A model generated the notes under the pieces. That model had not been told where the DNA came from, made no database searches, and saw only the letters and a list, made by a program, of their open reading frames with translations. Of a stretch of DNA of 41,799 nucleotides, positions 26,229 to 36,861 are shown one piece after another. Numbering within the stretch: the stretch's first letter is position 1; each line of letters begins with the position of its first letter. The translations under genes and the position numbers were made by a program. This DNA is from an uncultured Muribaculaceae bacterium (GTDB taxonomy: Bacteria > Bacteroidota > Bacteroidia > Bacteroidales > Muribaculaceae), in assembly GCA_910585755.1 (NCBI GenBank), contig CAJUFH010000020.1:1-41799 (forward strand). The letters run 5' to 3'.

Positions 26229-28724
26229 ATGAAAATTTCGACGCTTGCTGGCGCCCTGCTCCTCGGGGCGGCCGCATTGTCGGCCAACGGTCTCCCCGTC
26301 CGATATTACGGCACCAACTATACTCTCCCGTTCGCCCACGGATACCGGGCCGCTGAAATCCTGGGACAGGACCGCAAGGAAGCTATCGACCAGGATGTCT
26401 ACCATATGGCGCGCCTCGGGCTGACAGGCTTCCGCATGCACCTCTGGGACGCGGAACTCGCCGACTCCGTCGGGAACCTCCTCACCAACGACCATCTCGA
26501 CCTGCTCGACTACCTCATCAACCGCCTCGAAGAGCGCGGAATAGCGGTTATCCTGACCGCGCAGACCAATTTCGGCAACGGCTATCCCGAACGAGACACT
26601 GACACAGGGGCTTTTACTTACGACTACTCAAAATGCGACATTCATTCAAATCCTGAGGCGATAAAGGCGCAGGAACGCTATCTCGGACAGCTCGCACGCC
26701 ACGTCAATCCCTATAACGGCCGCTCATACGCCGCCGACCCCTCCATTCTCGCGATGGAAATCAACAACGAGCCGTGCCATTCGACCAATCCGAAACAGGT
26801 AAAAAGCTATATCAACCGGATGGTGAAGACTCTGCGGAAAGCGGGATGGAAGAAGCCGCTGCTGTACAACGCGAGCCACAACGGCGACATGGTGCAGGCC
26901 TATTTCGATTCCGATGTCGAAGGGACTACCTACCAATGGTATCCGGTCGGGCTTGTATCGGGAAAGGAACGAACCGCCAACTACCTGCCCTATATCGACA
27001 GCTATAAAATCCCCTTCGACACCATAAGAGGCTTCGACAAGAAATTAAAGGTCATCTACGAGTTCGACCCCGCCGACATGCTCGACAGCTACATGTTCCC
27101 CGCCGTAGCCCGCACCTTCGCCAGGGAGGGCTTCCAGTGGGCCACCCAGTTCGCCTACGACCCGCTTTTCCTTGCCCCGTACAACACAGAATATCAGACC
27201 CATTACCTGAACCTCGCCTACACGCCGCAAAAAGCGCTCGGAATGATGATCGCGGCCGAGGCGATGCGCGAGGTTCCCGAAGGGGCTGATTACGGCAAAT
27301 ATCCCGCCGATACTATTTTCGGCGACTTCACGGTCAGCTACAACCGCAATCTCGCCGCTCTAAATTCCGAAAACAAATTCCTGTACACAAATTCAAACGA
27401 CCTTAAGCCGAAAGCCCCGGAACACCTGCGGCAGATTGCCGGCTACGGCTCTTCGGAATTGGTGAAGTACGACGGGCTTGGAGCGTATTTCCTCGACGAG
27501 GTAGTCCCTGGGGTATGGAGGCTGGAGGTGATGCCCGACGCGCTCTTCTCGGCCGACCCGTTCGAAAAGCCATCCCTTGACAGGCCAATGGCCTGGGCGC
27601 TCTATCCCGACAGCAGGGAGATAACCGTTAATCTTCCGCAGGTCGGCGAGAATTTTGCTGTATCGCGGATTGACACAGAATCAGGAAATATCGCTAAAGC
27701 AGAAAACTCTAAATTCAAGGTTACCCCCGGGGTCTATCTTCTTGGCAAGGATGCCGCGATGCTTGACCCCGCGAAACTCCCCGCGAAAGTAAGAAACATC
27801 GGGCTGACTGAGTATGTCGCCCCCCGCAATCCGAAGGAAACACCTACTATTATTAACCATAAATCGGCCCCGGCTATCGTCAAAGGGAGCGATTTGATAA
27901 TCGAGGCACAGGCATTTGCCAATCAGCCTATTGATTCCATTTTGATCTACCCGGAAGAAGCGTCATTCTGGAACAAAAATAACCATTTATACCGAGCCGA
28001 CGAAATGGTTACTTATGATTATCGGGCGGTAATTCCCGCGGAAGCGCTTACGGGCAAAGACCGTTTCGACTATCGTATCGTAGCCTTCACCGGCGGCAAA
28101 GCAGTGACGTTCCCGTCTGCCGTTCCCGGAACACCCCTCGACTGGGACGCGCCTGACGGAACGCCGCTCTACTCGACTGAAATAGTGTCCGCAGACTCTC
28201 CCCTTATCCTTCTCGACGCCGCGACCGGATACGACGGGACAGAGCTCGCGACGATTCCCGACTCCTGGGGAAAGGTATGGCTGTCGCATCAGCGCAACTC
28301 CCCTTTGGCTGAGAACGCCCTCGAAATCGCGGCAAAGCCGGACGACGACCTGCTTGCGATAATGACGAAAGAGCTTCCCGCCTATCCCGAAGCCCTGACC
28401 CGCGGCAGGAAGACACTTAAAATCAGGCTGGGAGATGTTGACGGCACCGACTCGTTGCGGGTGATGCTCGCCGACACCGACGGCATCACATTCGGCACCA
28501 CCGTAACCCCGGTGGCCGACAGCGTTATCGAAGTACCGCTGCACTCGCTGGATGTGGTTCCTACTCCCCTGGTTCCGGCACCCTACCCGACCTTCCTCTC
28601 CCGGTGGTTCAAGCCGGAGGGGGATTTCGACCTCGACCCGTCCCGCTTGCGGAAACTCCAGATTGCCATTCCCTTCGACTTCAATGGCGGCCGGATATCG
28701 GTAATCGGGGCGTGGCTTGAATGA
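26229..28724 (+). CDS. Secreted GH5-like (clan GH-A) endoglycosidase
   Basis: An 831-residue protein. The ATG at 26229 starts a signal peptide (MKISTLAGALLLGAAALSA|NG); the frame reaches a TTG at 26205 without signal-peptide logic. The (beta/alpha)8 domain (about 22-330) has GFRMHLWD, ILAMEINNEP with acid/base Glu181, and LKVIYEFDPAD with nucleophile Glu278. These are cellulase/mannanase-type clan A features. A beta-rich remainder of about 500 residues follows, including an Ig-like segment (SAPAIVKGSDLIIEAQAFANQPIDSI). No type IX tail: it ends GGRISVIGAWLE. The GH2 gene starts 73 bp on and is probably co-transcribed, so the two may act on one glycan such as a galactosylated mannan; that is inference. 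Confidence 0.85.
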   Translation: MKISTLAGALLLGAAALSANGLPVRYYGTNYTLPFAHGYRAAEILGQDRKEAIDQDVYHMARLGLTGFRMHLWDAELADSVGNLLTNDHLDLLDYLINRLEERGIAVILTAQTNFGNGYPERDTDTGAFTYDYSKCDIHSNPEAIKAQERYLGQLARHVNPYNGRSYAADPSILAMEINNEPCHSTNPKQVKSYINRMVKTLRKAGWKKPLLYNASHNGDMVQAYFDSDVEGTTYQWYPVGLVSGKERTANYLPYIDSYKIPFDTIRGFDKKLKVIYEFDPADMLDSYMFPAVARTFAREGFQWATQFAYDPLFLAPYNTEYQTHYLNLAYTPQKALGMMIAAEAMREVPEGADYGKYPADTIFGDFTVSYNRNLAALNSENKFLYTNSNDLKPKAPEHLRQIAGYGSSELVKYDGLGAYFLDEVVPGVWRLEVMPDALFSADPFEKPSLDRPMAWALYPDSREITVNLPQVGENFAVSRIDTESGNIAKAENSKFKVTPGVYLLGKDAAMLDPAKLPAKVRNIGLTEYVAPRNPKETPTIINHKSAPAIVKGSDLIIEAQAFANQPIDSILIYPEEASFWNKNNHLYRADEMVTYDYRAVIPAEALTGKDRFDYRIVAFTGGKAVTFPSAVPGTPLDWDAPDGTPLYSTEIVSADSPLILLDAATGYDGTELATIPDSWGKVWLSHQRNSPLAENALEIAAKPDDDLLAIMTKELPAYPEALTRGRKTLKIRLGDVDGTDSLRVMLADTDGITFGTTVTPVADSVIEVPLHSLDVVPTPLVPAPYPTFLSRWFKPEGDFDLDPSRLRKLQIAIPFDFNGGRISVIGAWLE

Positions 28725-28797
28725 CCCCGCGAGAGGCCAGGACAAACCTGTATCACCAATTGATACAACCGATAGAAATTCTAACCAACAACAGAAT

Positions 28798-31305
28798 ATG
28801 ACGAGACAACTAAACATCCTTGCCCTCGCGGCGCTGCTCGGTGCCATCCCGGCCGCGGCGCGCAGAGAGATTTCCCTCTCGGGGGAATGGCAGTTCGCAA
28901 AGGTCGATTCCAACGGTGTTGCCGGGAAATGGCAGACCGTCAGGGTACCCCACGACTGGGCTATCCACGAACCCTTCTCCCGCGACAACGACCTCCAGAT
29001 TGTCGCCGTGGAGCAGAACGGGGAGACCGAGAAGACAGAGAAAACCGGGCGCACCGGCGGCCTTCCCTATATGGGACGCGGCGAGTACCGCACTACCTTC
29101 GAGGTGGCCGACACCGCCGGACAGCGCTTCACCCTCCTTTTTGACGGCGCTATGTCAAACCCGAAAGTTTCGGTAAACGGCCACCACGTCGGCCACTGGG
29201 CCTATGGCTACAACTCCTTCCATCTCGAAGTGCCCCAGGGGATAATCAAGCCCGGCGAAAACAGCATCACAGTCGAACTGGAAAACAAGCCCCAGAGCTC
29301 GCGCTGGTATCCCGGAGCCGGACTTTACCGCAACGTCAGCCTTATCTCCACCTCCAAGATACACGTTCCTGTCTGGGGCACATACATCGTCACGCCGTAT
29401 GTCACCGCCGAGGAAGCCTCCGTACGCCTCACAACCACAATCGAGGGGGCCAAAAAGGCCGAACGGGTAATGGTAAAGACCGACATTCTCGATCCCGACG
29501 GCAACGTTGTCGCGACTAATAACTCATATTATTACTCACAGGGACAACCTTTCGTACAGAACTTCCTCGTGAAGAATCCAAACCGCTGGTCCTGCGAGAA
29601 CCCGGCACTTTACACCGCCCGCACCACACTTGAAGTAGACGGCAAGGCGGTTGACACCTACTCGACGCGTTTCGGCATCCGTTCGCTCGAATACATTCCC
29701 GAAAAAGGATTCTTCCTCAACGACGAGTACACCAAATTCAAGGGGGTCTGCAACCACCACGACCTCGGTCCCCTGGGAGCGGCAGTCAACAAGGCAGCGC
29801 TGCGCCACCAGATCGAGATGTTGCAGGACATGGGAGCGAACGCCATCCGCACCTCCCACAACATGCCCGCACCAGAACTGGTCGAGCTGTGCGACGAGAT
29901 GGGCATGATGCTCATGATCGAGCCGTTCGACGACTGGGGCTTCCGTCCGAAAAGCCCCAACGGATACGGCTCGATATTCAAGGAATGGGCGGAGAAAGAT
30001 ATGGTAAACATGCTGCGCCACTATCGCAACAACCCGTCGGTAGTCATGTGGAGTATCGGCAACGAAGTACCGAGCCAGTGGGGTCCCGACGGCGTAAGCG
30101 AGCTGCAGATGCTTATGGACATATGCCACAGGGAAGACCCGACGCGACCCGTGACCTGCGGCATGGACCAGATCGGCTCGGTATTAGACAACGGCTTCGC
30201 AGCCACCCTCGACATTCCCGGCTTCAACTACAAGCCCCAGTATTACCTCCGCGCCTACGAGACACTTCCCCAGAAACTCGTTCTCGGCTCGGAAACAGCG
30301 TCGACCGTATCGTCGCGCGGCTGCTATATGTTCCCTGTCGAACTTAAAGCCAACGCGACCTACGACAACCACCAGTCATCAAGCTACGACACCGAGTTCT
30401 GCTATTGGAGCAACATCCCCGACATCGACTTCGCGATGGACGACGATTATCCCTGGATGATCGGTCAGTTCGTATGGACCGGATTCGACTATCTCGGAGA
30501 GCCGTCCCCCTACGACACGGACGCGTGGCCCAACCATTCCAGCGTGTTCGGCATCATCGACCTGGCATCCCTCCCGAAGGACCGCTATTATCTCTACCGC
30601 TCGCAATGGAACAACAAGGACAACACGCTGCATATCCTCCCCCACTGGACCTGGGCCGACCGCAAGGGGAAAGTGACCCCGGTCGTAGTCTACACCTCCT
30701 ACCCCGCCGCCGAGCTGTTTGTCAACGGCAAGTCCATGGGTGTCCGTCACAAAGCCGCTGCCGAGAAACTTGATTATACCCAGGTAGCCAACAAACCATA
30801 TTGGGAACGCGGGAGCGTCGAGCACATCTCCCGCGCCAACGACAGGAAAGGGATGGACCGTTACCGTCTGATATGGGACGACGTGGTCTATGAACCCGGA
30901 GAAATCAAGGTCGTGGCTCTCGACGATAGCGGCAAACCGGTAGCGGAGGCCTTCGAGCGTACCGCGGGGAAAGCGCACCATATCGTCCTATCGGCTAACC
31001 GAGAGACAATCACCGCCGACGGCAACGACCTGGTTTATATAACGGTTCAGGTTGCTGACAAGAACGGCACGATCGTGCCTACCGACAGCCGCATGGTCAA
31101 GTTCACCGTCAGCGGCGCGGCAGAGTTCCTGGCAACCGCCAACGGCGACCCGACCTGCCTTCTGAGCTTCGACGAGCCTCAGATGAAACTGTTCTCGGGA
31201 GCCGCCACCTGCATCCTGCGCGCCTCTGCCACTCCGGGAACCGCTACCCTGAAAGTAACCGCGCCGGGCGTCAAACCCGCCACCATTACTATAAAAGTCA
31301 AATAA
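28798..31305 (+). CDS. Secreted GH2 beta-galactosidase-type enzyme
   Basis: An 835-residue GH2 glycosidase. The ATG at 28798 starts a signal peptide (MTRQLNILALAALLGAIPAAA). Domain order: jelly-roll sugar-binding domain (WQTVRVPHDWAIHEPF; FDGAMSNPKVSVNGHHVG), Ig-like domain, TIM barrel with MWSIGNEVPSQWG (acid/base Glu423) and LVLGSETAST (nucleophile Glu499), a DUF4982-like domain (VVVYTSYPAAELFVNGKSMG), and a C-terminal invasin/Ig-like domain (ANRETITADGNDLVYITVQV). This is the common Bacteroidales beta-galactosidase layout, though glucuronidase or other GH2 specificities remain possible. It ends 40 bp before a U-run terminator. The galK group just downstream supports galactose as product. 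Confidence 0.9.
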   Translation: MTRQLNILALAALLGAIPAAARREISLSGEWQFAKVDSNGVAGKWQTVRVPHDWAIHEPFSRDNDLQIVAVEQNGETEKTEKTGRTGGLPYMGRGEYRTTFEVADTAGQRFTLLFDGAMSNPKVSVNGHHVGHWAYGYNSFHLEVPQGIIKPGENSITVELENKPQSSRWYPGAGLYRNVSLISTSKIHVPVWGTYIVTPYVTAEEASVRLTTTIEGAKKAERVMVKTDILDPDGNVVATNNSYYYSQGQPFVQNFLVKNPNRWSCENPALYTARTTLEVDGKAVDTYSTRFGIRSLEYIPEKGFFLNDEYTKFKGVCNHHDLGPLGAAVNKAALRHQIEMLQDMGANAIRTSHNMPAPELVELCDEMGMMLMIEPFDDWGFRPKSPNGYGSIFKEWAEKDMVNMLRHYRNNPSVVMWSIGNEVPSQWGPDGVSELQMLMDICHREDPTRPVTCGMDQIGSVLDNGFAATLDIPGFNYKPQYYLRAYETLPQKLVLGSETASTVSSRGCYMFPVELKANATYDNHQSSSYDTEFCYWSNIPDIDFAMDDDYPWMIGQFVWTGFDYLGEPSPYDTDAWPNHSSVFGIIDLASLPKDRYYLYRSQWNNKDNTLHILPHWTWADRKGKVTPVVVYTSYPAAELFVNGKSMGVRHKAAAEKLDYTQVANKPYWERGSVEHISRANDRKGMDRYRLIWDDVVYEPGEIKVVALDDSGKPVAEAFERTAGKAHHIVLSANRETITADGNDLVYITVQVADKNGTIVPTDSRMVKFTVSGAAEFLATANGDPTCLLSFDEPQMKLFSGAATCILRASATPGTATLKVTAPGVKPATITIKVK

Positions 31306-31345
31306 AGCGAACGAGGAGTTACACAACCTACTCAGAAGCATATTC

Positions 31346-31388
31346 AATCCCGCCGAAAGCAAAAAAAAGCTAACGGCGGGATTTTTTT
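31346..31388 (+). terminator. Intrinsic terminator after GH2
   Basis: 10-bp GC-rich stem AATCCCGCCG/CGGCGGGATT with an inner AGC/GCT pair, followed by seven Ts. It separates the GH5-GH2 unit from galK. Confidence 0.92.
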
Positions 31389-31421
31389 CATTATCAGGGG
31401 GCGCATACGGGATTTTTTGCT

Positions 31422-31429
31422 TAAATTTG
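31422..31429 (+). promoter_or_regulatory. -7 box of galK
   Basis: TAAATTTG, exact consensus, about 68 nt before the galK ATG; no clear -33. Confidence 0.5.
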
Positions 31430-31497
31430 TAGGAAATACGGCGCAAGCAGCCAGCGGGCACCGTATCACCTCAACAAACCAAACAATTCGATATATC

Positions 31498-32631
<1,134 letters not shown>

Positions 32632-32635
32632 ACAA

Positions 32636-32677
32636 GAGGGCGCGTCATAACGGACCATCTGTTATGACAGCGCCCTC
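32636..32677 (+). terminator. Strong hairpin between galK and the nucleotidyltransferase gene
   Basis: Two stacked stems, GAGGGCGC/GCGCCCTC and TCATAAC/GTTATGA, with a small bulge between them. It begins 4 bp after the galK stop. No U-run, so read-through or RNA-end protection is possible. Confidence 0.6.
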
Positions 32678-32723
32678 CCCGTACGGGCACATAAAACTCA
32701 AACAATACTCAACAACGCATTAT

Positions 32724-33626
32724 ATGAAACCTACACTCTTCGTTCTCGCTGCCGGCATGGGCAGCCGTTACGGCGGTCTCAAACAGCTCGACCAGCTCGG
32801 CCCCAACGGCGAGACTATCATGGACTATTCGATTTACGACGCACTGCAGGCCGGTTTCGGCAAGGTCGTGTTCGTAATCCGCAAGGACTTCGAGGACCAG
32901 TTCCGCGAAAAAGTCCTCAGCAAATACGAGGGACACATCCCCGTTGAGGTCGTGTTCCAGTCAATCGACAAACTTCCCGAAGGGTACACCTGCCCAGCAG
33001 ACCGCACCAAGCCCTGGGGAACGAACCACGCCGTACTGATGGGCAAGGACGCGATCAAAGAGCCTTTCGCCGTAATCAACGCCGACGATTTCTACGGACG
33101 CAACGCGTTCGAGGTAATCGCCAAAGAGCTTTCCCGCCCCCGCGACCGCAAGGGAGACTACTGCATGGTAGGCTTCCGTGTCGGCAACACGATGACGGAA
33201 AACGGCTCCGTAGCCCGCGGCGTATGCGGCACCAAGGACGGGATGCTCGACACCGTTGTCGAGCGCACCGCTATTTCCTATGCTCCCGACGGCCGCATCG
33301 TCTTCACTGACGAGAACGGCGTCGAGCAGACGCTCGAACCCAACACCCCGGTTTCGATGAATCTCTGGGGCTTCACTCCCGACTATTTCGACTTCTCGGA
33401 AAGGGAGTTCCGCAAGTTCCTCGACAAGGACATCAACACCCCGAAGGCGGAGTTCTTCATCCCCCTCTGCATCGACACCCTGATCAAGAACGGCGAAGCG
33501 ACAGTCAAAGTGCTCGACACCGATTCAAAATGGTTCGGCGTGACTTATGCCGCTGACCGCCCCGGAGTCGTCGCCAAGTTCGCCGAACTTCACGAGAACG
33601 GTACCTATCCCGCGAAACTTTTCTAA
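32724..33626 (+). CDS. Sugar-phosphate nucleotidyltransferase (GT-A-like fold)
   Basis: A 300-residue protein from ATG 32724. The nucleotide-binding start FVLAAGMGSRYGGLKQLDQLGPNG (6-29) is the GxGxR-type signature of NDP-sugar pyrophosphorylases. AVINADDFYG supplies the metal-binding acids, and KPWGTNHAVLMGKD resembles the GTxxA uridine-binding block. No C-terminal beta-helix. Its place between galK and galE, with no galT in the window, suggests it converts galactose-1-phosphate or glucose-1-phosphate to the UDP-sugar. That would replace the galT step, but specificity is inference; this family is usually annotated only as nucleotidyltransferase. It starts 92 bp after galK and ends 11 bp before galE, so it is certainly coupled to galE. 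Confidence 0.85.
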   Translation: MKPTLFVLAAGMGSRYGGLKQLDQLGPNGETIMDYSIYDALQAGFGKVVFVIRKDFEDQFREKVLSKYEGHIPVEVVFQSIDKLPEGYTCPADRTKPWGTNHAVLMGKDAIKEPFAVINADDFYGRNAFEVIAKELSRPRDRKGDYCMVGFRVGNTMTENGSVARGVCGTKDGMLDTVVERTAISYAPDGRIVFTDENGVEQTLEPNTPVSMNLWGFTPDYFDFSEREFRKFLDKDINTPKAEFFIPLCIDTLIKNGEATVKVLDTDSKWFGVTYAADRPGVVAKFAELHENGTYPAKLF

Positions 33627-33637
33627 GCTGACCCGTC

Positions 33638-34672
33638 ATGAAACCAAGAATACTCGTAACCGGCGGTACCGGTTACATCGGTTCGCACACCGTGGTCGAG
33701 CTTCAGAAAGCCGGCTACCCCGTAGTGATAATCGACAACCTCTCCAACTCCAACGTCAAGGTGCTTGACGGCATCGAGCGTATCTCCGGCATCCGTCCCG
33801 ACTTCGTAGAAGCCGACTGCACCGACATTGCCGCCGTACGCAAGCTGTTCAACGACTACCCCGGCATCAAGGGCATCATCAACTTCGCCGCCTCCAAGGC
33901 CGTAGGCGAGTCGATGCAGAAACCGCTGCTCTACTACCGCAACAACCTCAACACCCTTATGAACCTCCTCGAGGTCATGGGGGAGAAAGAGGTCGAAGGA
34001 ATCGTGTTCTCCTCTTCCTGCACGGTTTACGGCGAACCCGACGTAAATCCCGTCACCGAGGAATCGCCCATCAAGAAGGCTACCTCACCTTACGGCAACA
34101 CCAAGCAGATTTCCGAGGAAATAATCACCGACGTGATCAACTCAGGCGCTCCGTTCAAGAGCATACTTCTCCGTTACTTCAATCCCGTCGGGGCCCATCC
34201 CTCGGCTGAAATCGGGGAGCTGCCCAATGGCGTTCCGCAGAACCTCGTGCCCTACCTCACCCAGGCCGCGATGGGCATCCGTAAGGAACTCAGCGTATTC
34301 GGCGATGATTACAACACCCCCGACGGCTCCTGCATCCGCGACTATATCGATGTCGTAGACCTCGCCAAGGCCCACGTCATCGCCATAGAGCGCATGCTTG
34401 ACAACAAGTCGGAAGAGCAAATCGAGGTGTTCAATCTCGGAACCGGCAACGGCGTCAGCGTCCTGGGGCTCATCAACGCGTTTGAGAAGGCAACGGGCGT
34501 CAAGGTACCCCACAAAATCGCTCCCCGACGCGCCGGCGACATAGAGAAGGTATGGGCGAACCCGGCCCGGGCCAACAACGTGCTCGGATGGGTCGCCGAC
34601 ACCCCCATCGAAGAGACCATGCGCAACGCGTGGGCCTGGCAGATGAAGCTCCGCGAACGCGGCATTATGTAA
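33638..34672 (+). CDS. galE: UDP-glucose 4-epimerase
   Basis: A 344-residue short-chain dehydrogenase-type epimerase interconverting UDP-galactose and UDP-glucose with tightly bound NAD. The NAD-binding GGTGYIG (9-15) is N-terminal. The catalytic Ser in SSSCTVYG (125-132) and the Tyr152/Lys156 pair in YGNTK are present. ADCTDI and NFAASKAVGES match the family. Later PVGAHPSAEIGE and RDYIDVVDLAKAH are typical of GalE. Length is normal. It follows the nucleotidyltransferase by 11 bp and is closed by a terminator. Identification is secure. Confidence 0.97.
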   Translation: MKPRILVTGGTGYIGSHTVVELQKAGYPVVIIDNLSNSNVKVLDGIERISGIRPDFVEADCTDIAAVRKLFNDYPGIKGIINFAASKAVGESMQKPLLYYRNNLNTLMNLLEVMGEKEVEGIVFSSSCTVYGEPDVNPVTEESPIKKATSPYGNTKQISEEIITDVINSGAPFKSILLRYFNPVGAHPSAEIGELPNGVPQNLVPYLTQAAMGIRKELSVFGDDYNTPDGSCIRDYIDVVDLAKAHVIAIERMLDNKSEEQIEVFNLGTGNGVSVLGLINAFEKATGVKVPHKIAPRRAGDIEKVWANPARANNVLGWVADTPIEETMRNAWAWQMKLRERGIM

Positions 34673-34698
34673 CCCGCTCCGCAACCATACAAACATTC

Positions 34699-34729
34699 AA
34701 GGCGCTGTGTCTTACCGACACAGCGCCTT
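34699..34729 (+). terminator. Terminator after galE
   Basis: Perfect 13-bp stem AAGGCGCTGTGTC/GACACAGCGCCTT with a TTACC loop, followed by ATTAAAG. Confidence 0.85.
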
Positions 34730-34758
34730 ATTAAAGTCAAGCATATTAGCGCCGCATA

Positions 34759-35610
34759 ATGCTAACAACTACCCAGCAAAAACCGTTATCCTACTCAGGC
34801 CCGATCGGGGTCTTCGATTCCGGCTACGGAGGACTGACGATCCTTCGGGAATTTCAGCGCGTGCTGCCGGCATATGATTACATATACCTTGGCGACAACG
34901 CCCGGGCCCCCTACGGCTCCCGCTCTTTCGACATTGTCTACCGCTTCACGCTCGAAGCCGTAAACGAACTGTTCGCCCGCGGATGCCCGCTCGTCATACT
35001 CGCATGCAACACCGCGTCGGCCAAGGCATTGCGCACGATACAGCAGAACGACCTGCCCGGGATCGACCCCTCGAGACGCGTTTTAGGGGTAATCCGTCCG
35101 ACGGTCGAGAGCCTGCCGGACCATACGCGGAACGGACATGTCGGACTGGTCGGAACCCCGGGGACTGTCGGAAGCCGTTCCTACGAACTCGAAATAGAAA
35201 AACTGCACCCTGATTTCAAATTCTCGGCCCATAGCTGCCCAATGTGGGTGCCGCTGGTTGAAAACGGCGAGGCAGACAAACCGGGTGCCGACTACTTCGT
35301 GCGCCAGGAAATCGAGGCGCTGACGCGGCTTGACGGCGAAATTGACGCCATAATTCTGGGATGCACGCACTATCCCCTGCTGATTAATAAAATAAAGAAG
35401 TACCTGCCTACCAATGTAGCGCTTATAAAGCAAGGGGAGATTGTAGCGGCAAGCCTTGCGGACTATCTGCGTCGTCATCCGGAAATGGAGCGGCGACTTA
35501 CCCGAGGCGGAACGACAGAGTACCTTACCACCGAAGACGCCGCGAAATTTTCGTCAATGGCGTCGATATTCCTTGACTCCGATATTAAAGCCGAACAGAT
35601 TACCCTGTGA
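34759..35610 (+). CDS. murI: Glutamate racemase
   Basis: A 283-residue cytoplasmic enzyme making D-glutamate for peptidoglycan by a two-cysteine mechanism. IGVFDSGYGGLT (16-27) carries the conserved Asp-Ser. The two catalytic cysteines are Cys83 in LACNTAS and Cys202 in GCTHYPLL. YLGDNARAPYGSRS is the family's substrate-binding loop. The end of the protein (MERRLTRGGTTEYLTTEDAAKFSSMASIFL) is the usual Bacteroidales form. It lies alone between two terminators, with no promoter I could assign in the 29-bp gap. Secure. Confidence 0.96.
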   Translation: MLTTTQQKPLSYSGPIGVFDSGYGGLTILREFQRVLPAYDYIYLGDNARAPYGSRSFDIVYRFTLEAVNELFARGCPLVILACNTASAKALRTIQQNDLPGIDPSRRVLGVIRPTVESLPDHTRNGHVGLVGTPGTVGSRSYELEIEKLHPDFKFSAHSCPMWVPLVENGEADKPGADYFVRQEIEALTRLDGEIDAIILGCTHYPLLINKIKKYLPTNVALIKQGEIVAASLADYLRRHPEMERRLTRGGTTEYLTTEDAAKFSSMASIFLDSDIKAEQITL

Positions 35611-35681
35611 AGGGCTCTCTGTCCGGCTTCAGGGTATTCTATCTTATAAAGGTTTCGTAGCGCGAAGATGGGGTAAAATTT

Positions 35682-35702
35682 CGCCTCGGGTTTTCCGAGG
35701 CG
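35682..35702. terminator. Hairpin after murI
   Basis: 8-bp stem CGCCTCGG/CCGAGGCG with a GTTTT loop, in the convergent gap between murI and the AraC gene. Confidence 0.6.
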
Positions 35703-35737
35703 TAAAGTTATTATCCCAATCGGTATGAATGGAAGTC

Positions 35738-35755
35738 CCGATTTCACAAAATCGG
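35738..35755. terminator. Second hairpin in the murI/AraC gap
   Basis: 7-bp stem CCGATTT/AAATCGG with a CACA loop. A further GAAATCG at 35763-35769 could pair alternatively. It lies close to the AraC stop and may serve the minus strand. Confidence 0.45.
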
Positions 35756-35779
35756 CATCCCGAAATCGCAATCCGCTGA

Positions 35780-36841
35780 TTAATCGGCGTTTCCGGGAAC
35801 TGACACCGGCTCATTCCCCGAGCGTCGATATTCCGAAGGGGTCAGCCCCATCATATTGGAAAACACCCTGAAGAAATTAGAACGCGAAGAGAATCCAGAC
35901 TCCTCGCCGACGGCTTCAACGCTTTTGTCGGTATTCCTCAGCAACCCGCAGGCATAATCCACCCTGTATCGATTGACATACTCGTAGAAGGTCTGCCCAT
36001 TTGCTCGGTTGAAAAAATCGCTCACGTAGGTGCGGTTGGATCCTACCATCCGGGCAATATCCGACAGCTTCAAATGGGAATTGAGATATATACGGTGCTC
36101 GTCGGAAAAGAGGCTCTCGATACGCACATGCAGCTCGTTCGGAGCGACAGTCTCAGGCTCCGCCTCATTCCGCGAAACGCATCCCTCCAGGCCGCTCATC
36201 GCCTGTTCGTGGCGGTAGAGGAAATAGGAGAAGAACATCCACAGCGCAAGAGATACGACCATATATGTTCCTTCCAATAAGAAGGAAATGACCGTGCAGT
36301 CAATGAGCCAGATGCTCAGAATCACGAAGAACGAAAGGAGGATTACGCGGAGCCAGTTAAGATTGATGTTTTCCTCGAAAGAATACTGCTCTTTCAGCTT
36401 GCGATGGTAGTTCGGAATCTCCCGCAAAGTCCAAATCGCATACCAGAAGCCGTAAATACCGGCGTAAGCCACGTTTGCCATATAGACCGCTTCCGAGCCA
36501 GACATAATGAAAACAGCAGGCAACAGCACGAACGGGGCCATGTGCAGCACCATGGCGCGCAAACGCAAAACTCCCGGGCGGCACAGCTCAATCAGGATGA
36601 AGGCATACATCGGGACAGCGACCATATCAGCGGCAGTCAATGCCTGCCACAACCATTCATCGCCTGCGAGAGATTTCCGTATGAAGAACAAGTCCTTGAC
36701 GCTCTGCAGCCCTATTGTCAGCATAAGGAGCATTACAAGCCTCGAGAGCCGGTCGGAGTTTTTGCGCCAGAACATCCACGCCGTCATGAAATAGAACATG
36801 ACGCATAGCCCGTAGATGAAGAAAAGGTCGTCGATTGTCAT
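35780..36841 (-). CDS. Membrane-anchored AraC-family regulator
   Basis: A 353-residue protein with six to seven membrane helices in residues 1-205 (FFIYGLCVMFYFMTAWMFW; LVMLLMLTIGLQSV; MYAFILIELC; VILLSFFVILSIWLI; YMVVSLALWMFFSYFL). A linker and then a cytoplasmic AraC DNA-binding domain follow (about 245-340). The first helix-turn-helix lies in LKLSDIARMVGSNRTYVSDFFNRANG, and the second in SVEAVGEESGFSSRSNFFRVFSNMMGLTPSEYR. It resembles the Bacteroidales family with a 7TM-like sensor fused to HTH_18. Signal and targets unknown. Its start is 21 bp from a palindromic repeat that may drive it. It reads away from rpmH's terminator. Confidence 0.9.
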   Translation of the reverse strand: MTIDDLFFIYGLCVMFYFMTAWMFWRKNSDRLSRLVMLLMLTIGLQSVKDLFFIRKSLAGDEWLWQALTAADMVAVPMYAFILIELCRPGVLRLRAMVLHMAPFVLLPAVFIMSGSEAVYMANVAYAGIYGFWYAIWTLREIPNYHRKLKEQYSFEENINLNWLRVILLSFFVILSIWLIDCTVISFLLEGTYMVVSLALWMFFSYFLYRHEQAMSGLEGCVSRNEAEPETVAPNELHVRIESLFSDEHRIYLNSHLKLSDIARMVGSNRTYVSDFFNRANGQTFYEYVNRYRVDYACGLLRNTDKSVEAVGEESGFSSRSNFFRVFSNMMGLTPSEYRRSGNEPVSVPGNAD

Positions 36842-36852
36842 TTTCCAAGGTA

Positions 36853-36860
36853 TAAAGGTA
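36853..36860 (-). promoter_or_regulatory. -7-like box before the AraC gene
   Basis: Minus-strand TACCTTTA, one mismatch from TAnnTTTG, between the repeat and the ATG at 36841. The start would be at or near the ATG, which weakens it. Confidence 0.3.
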
Positions 36861-36861
36861 T

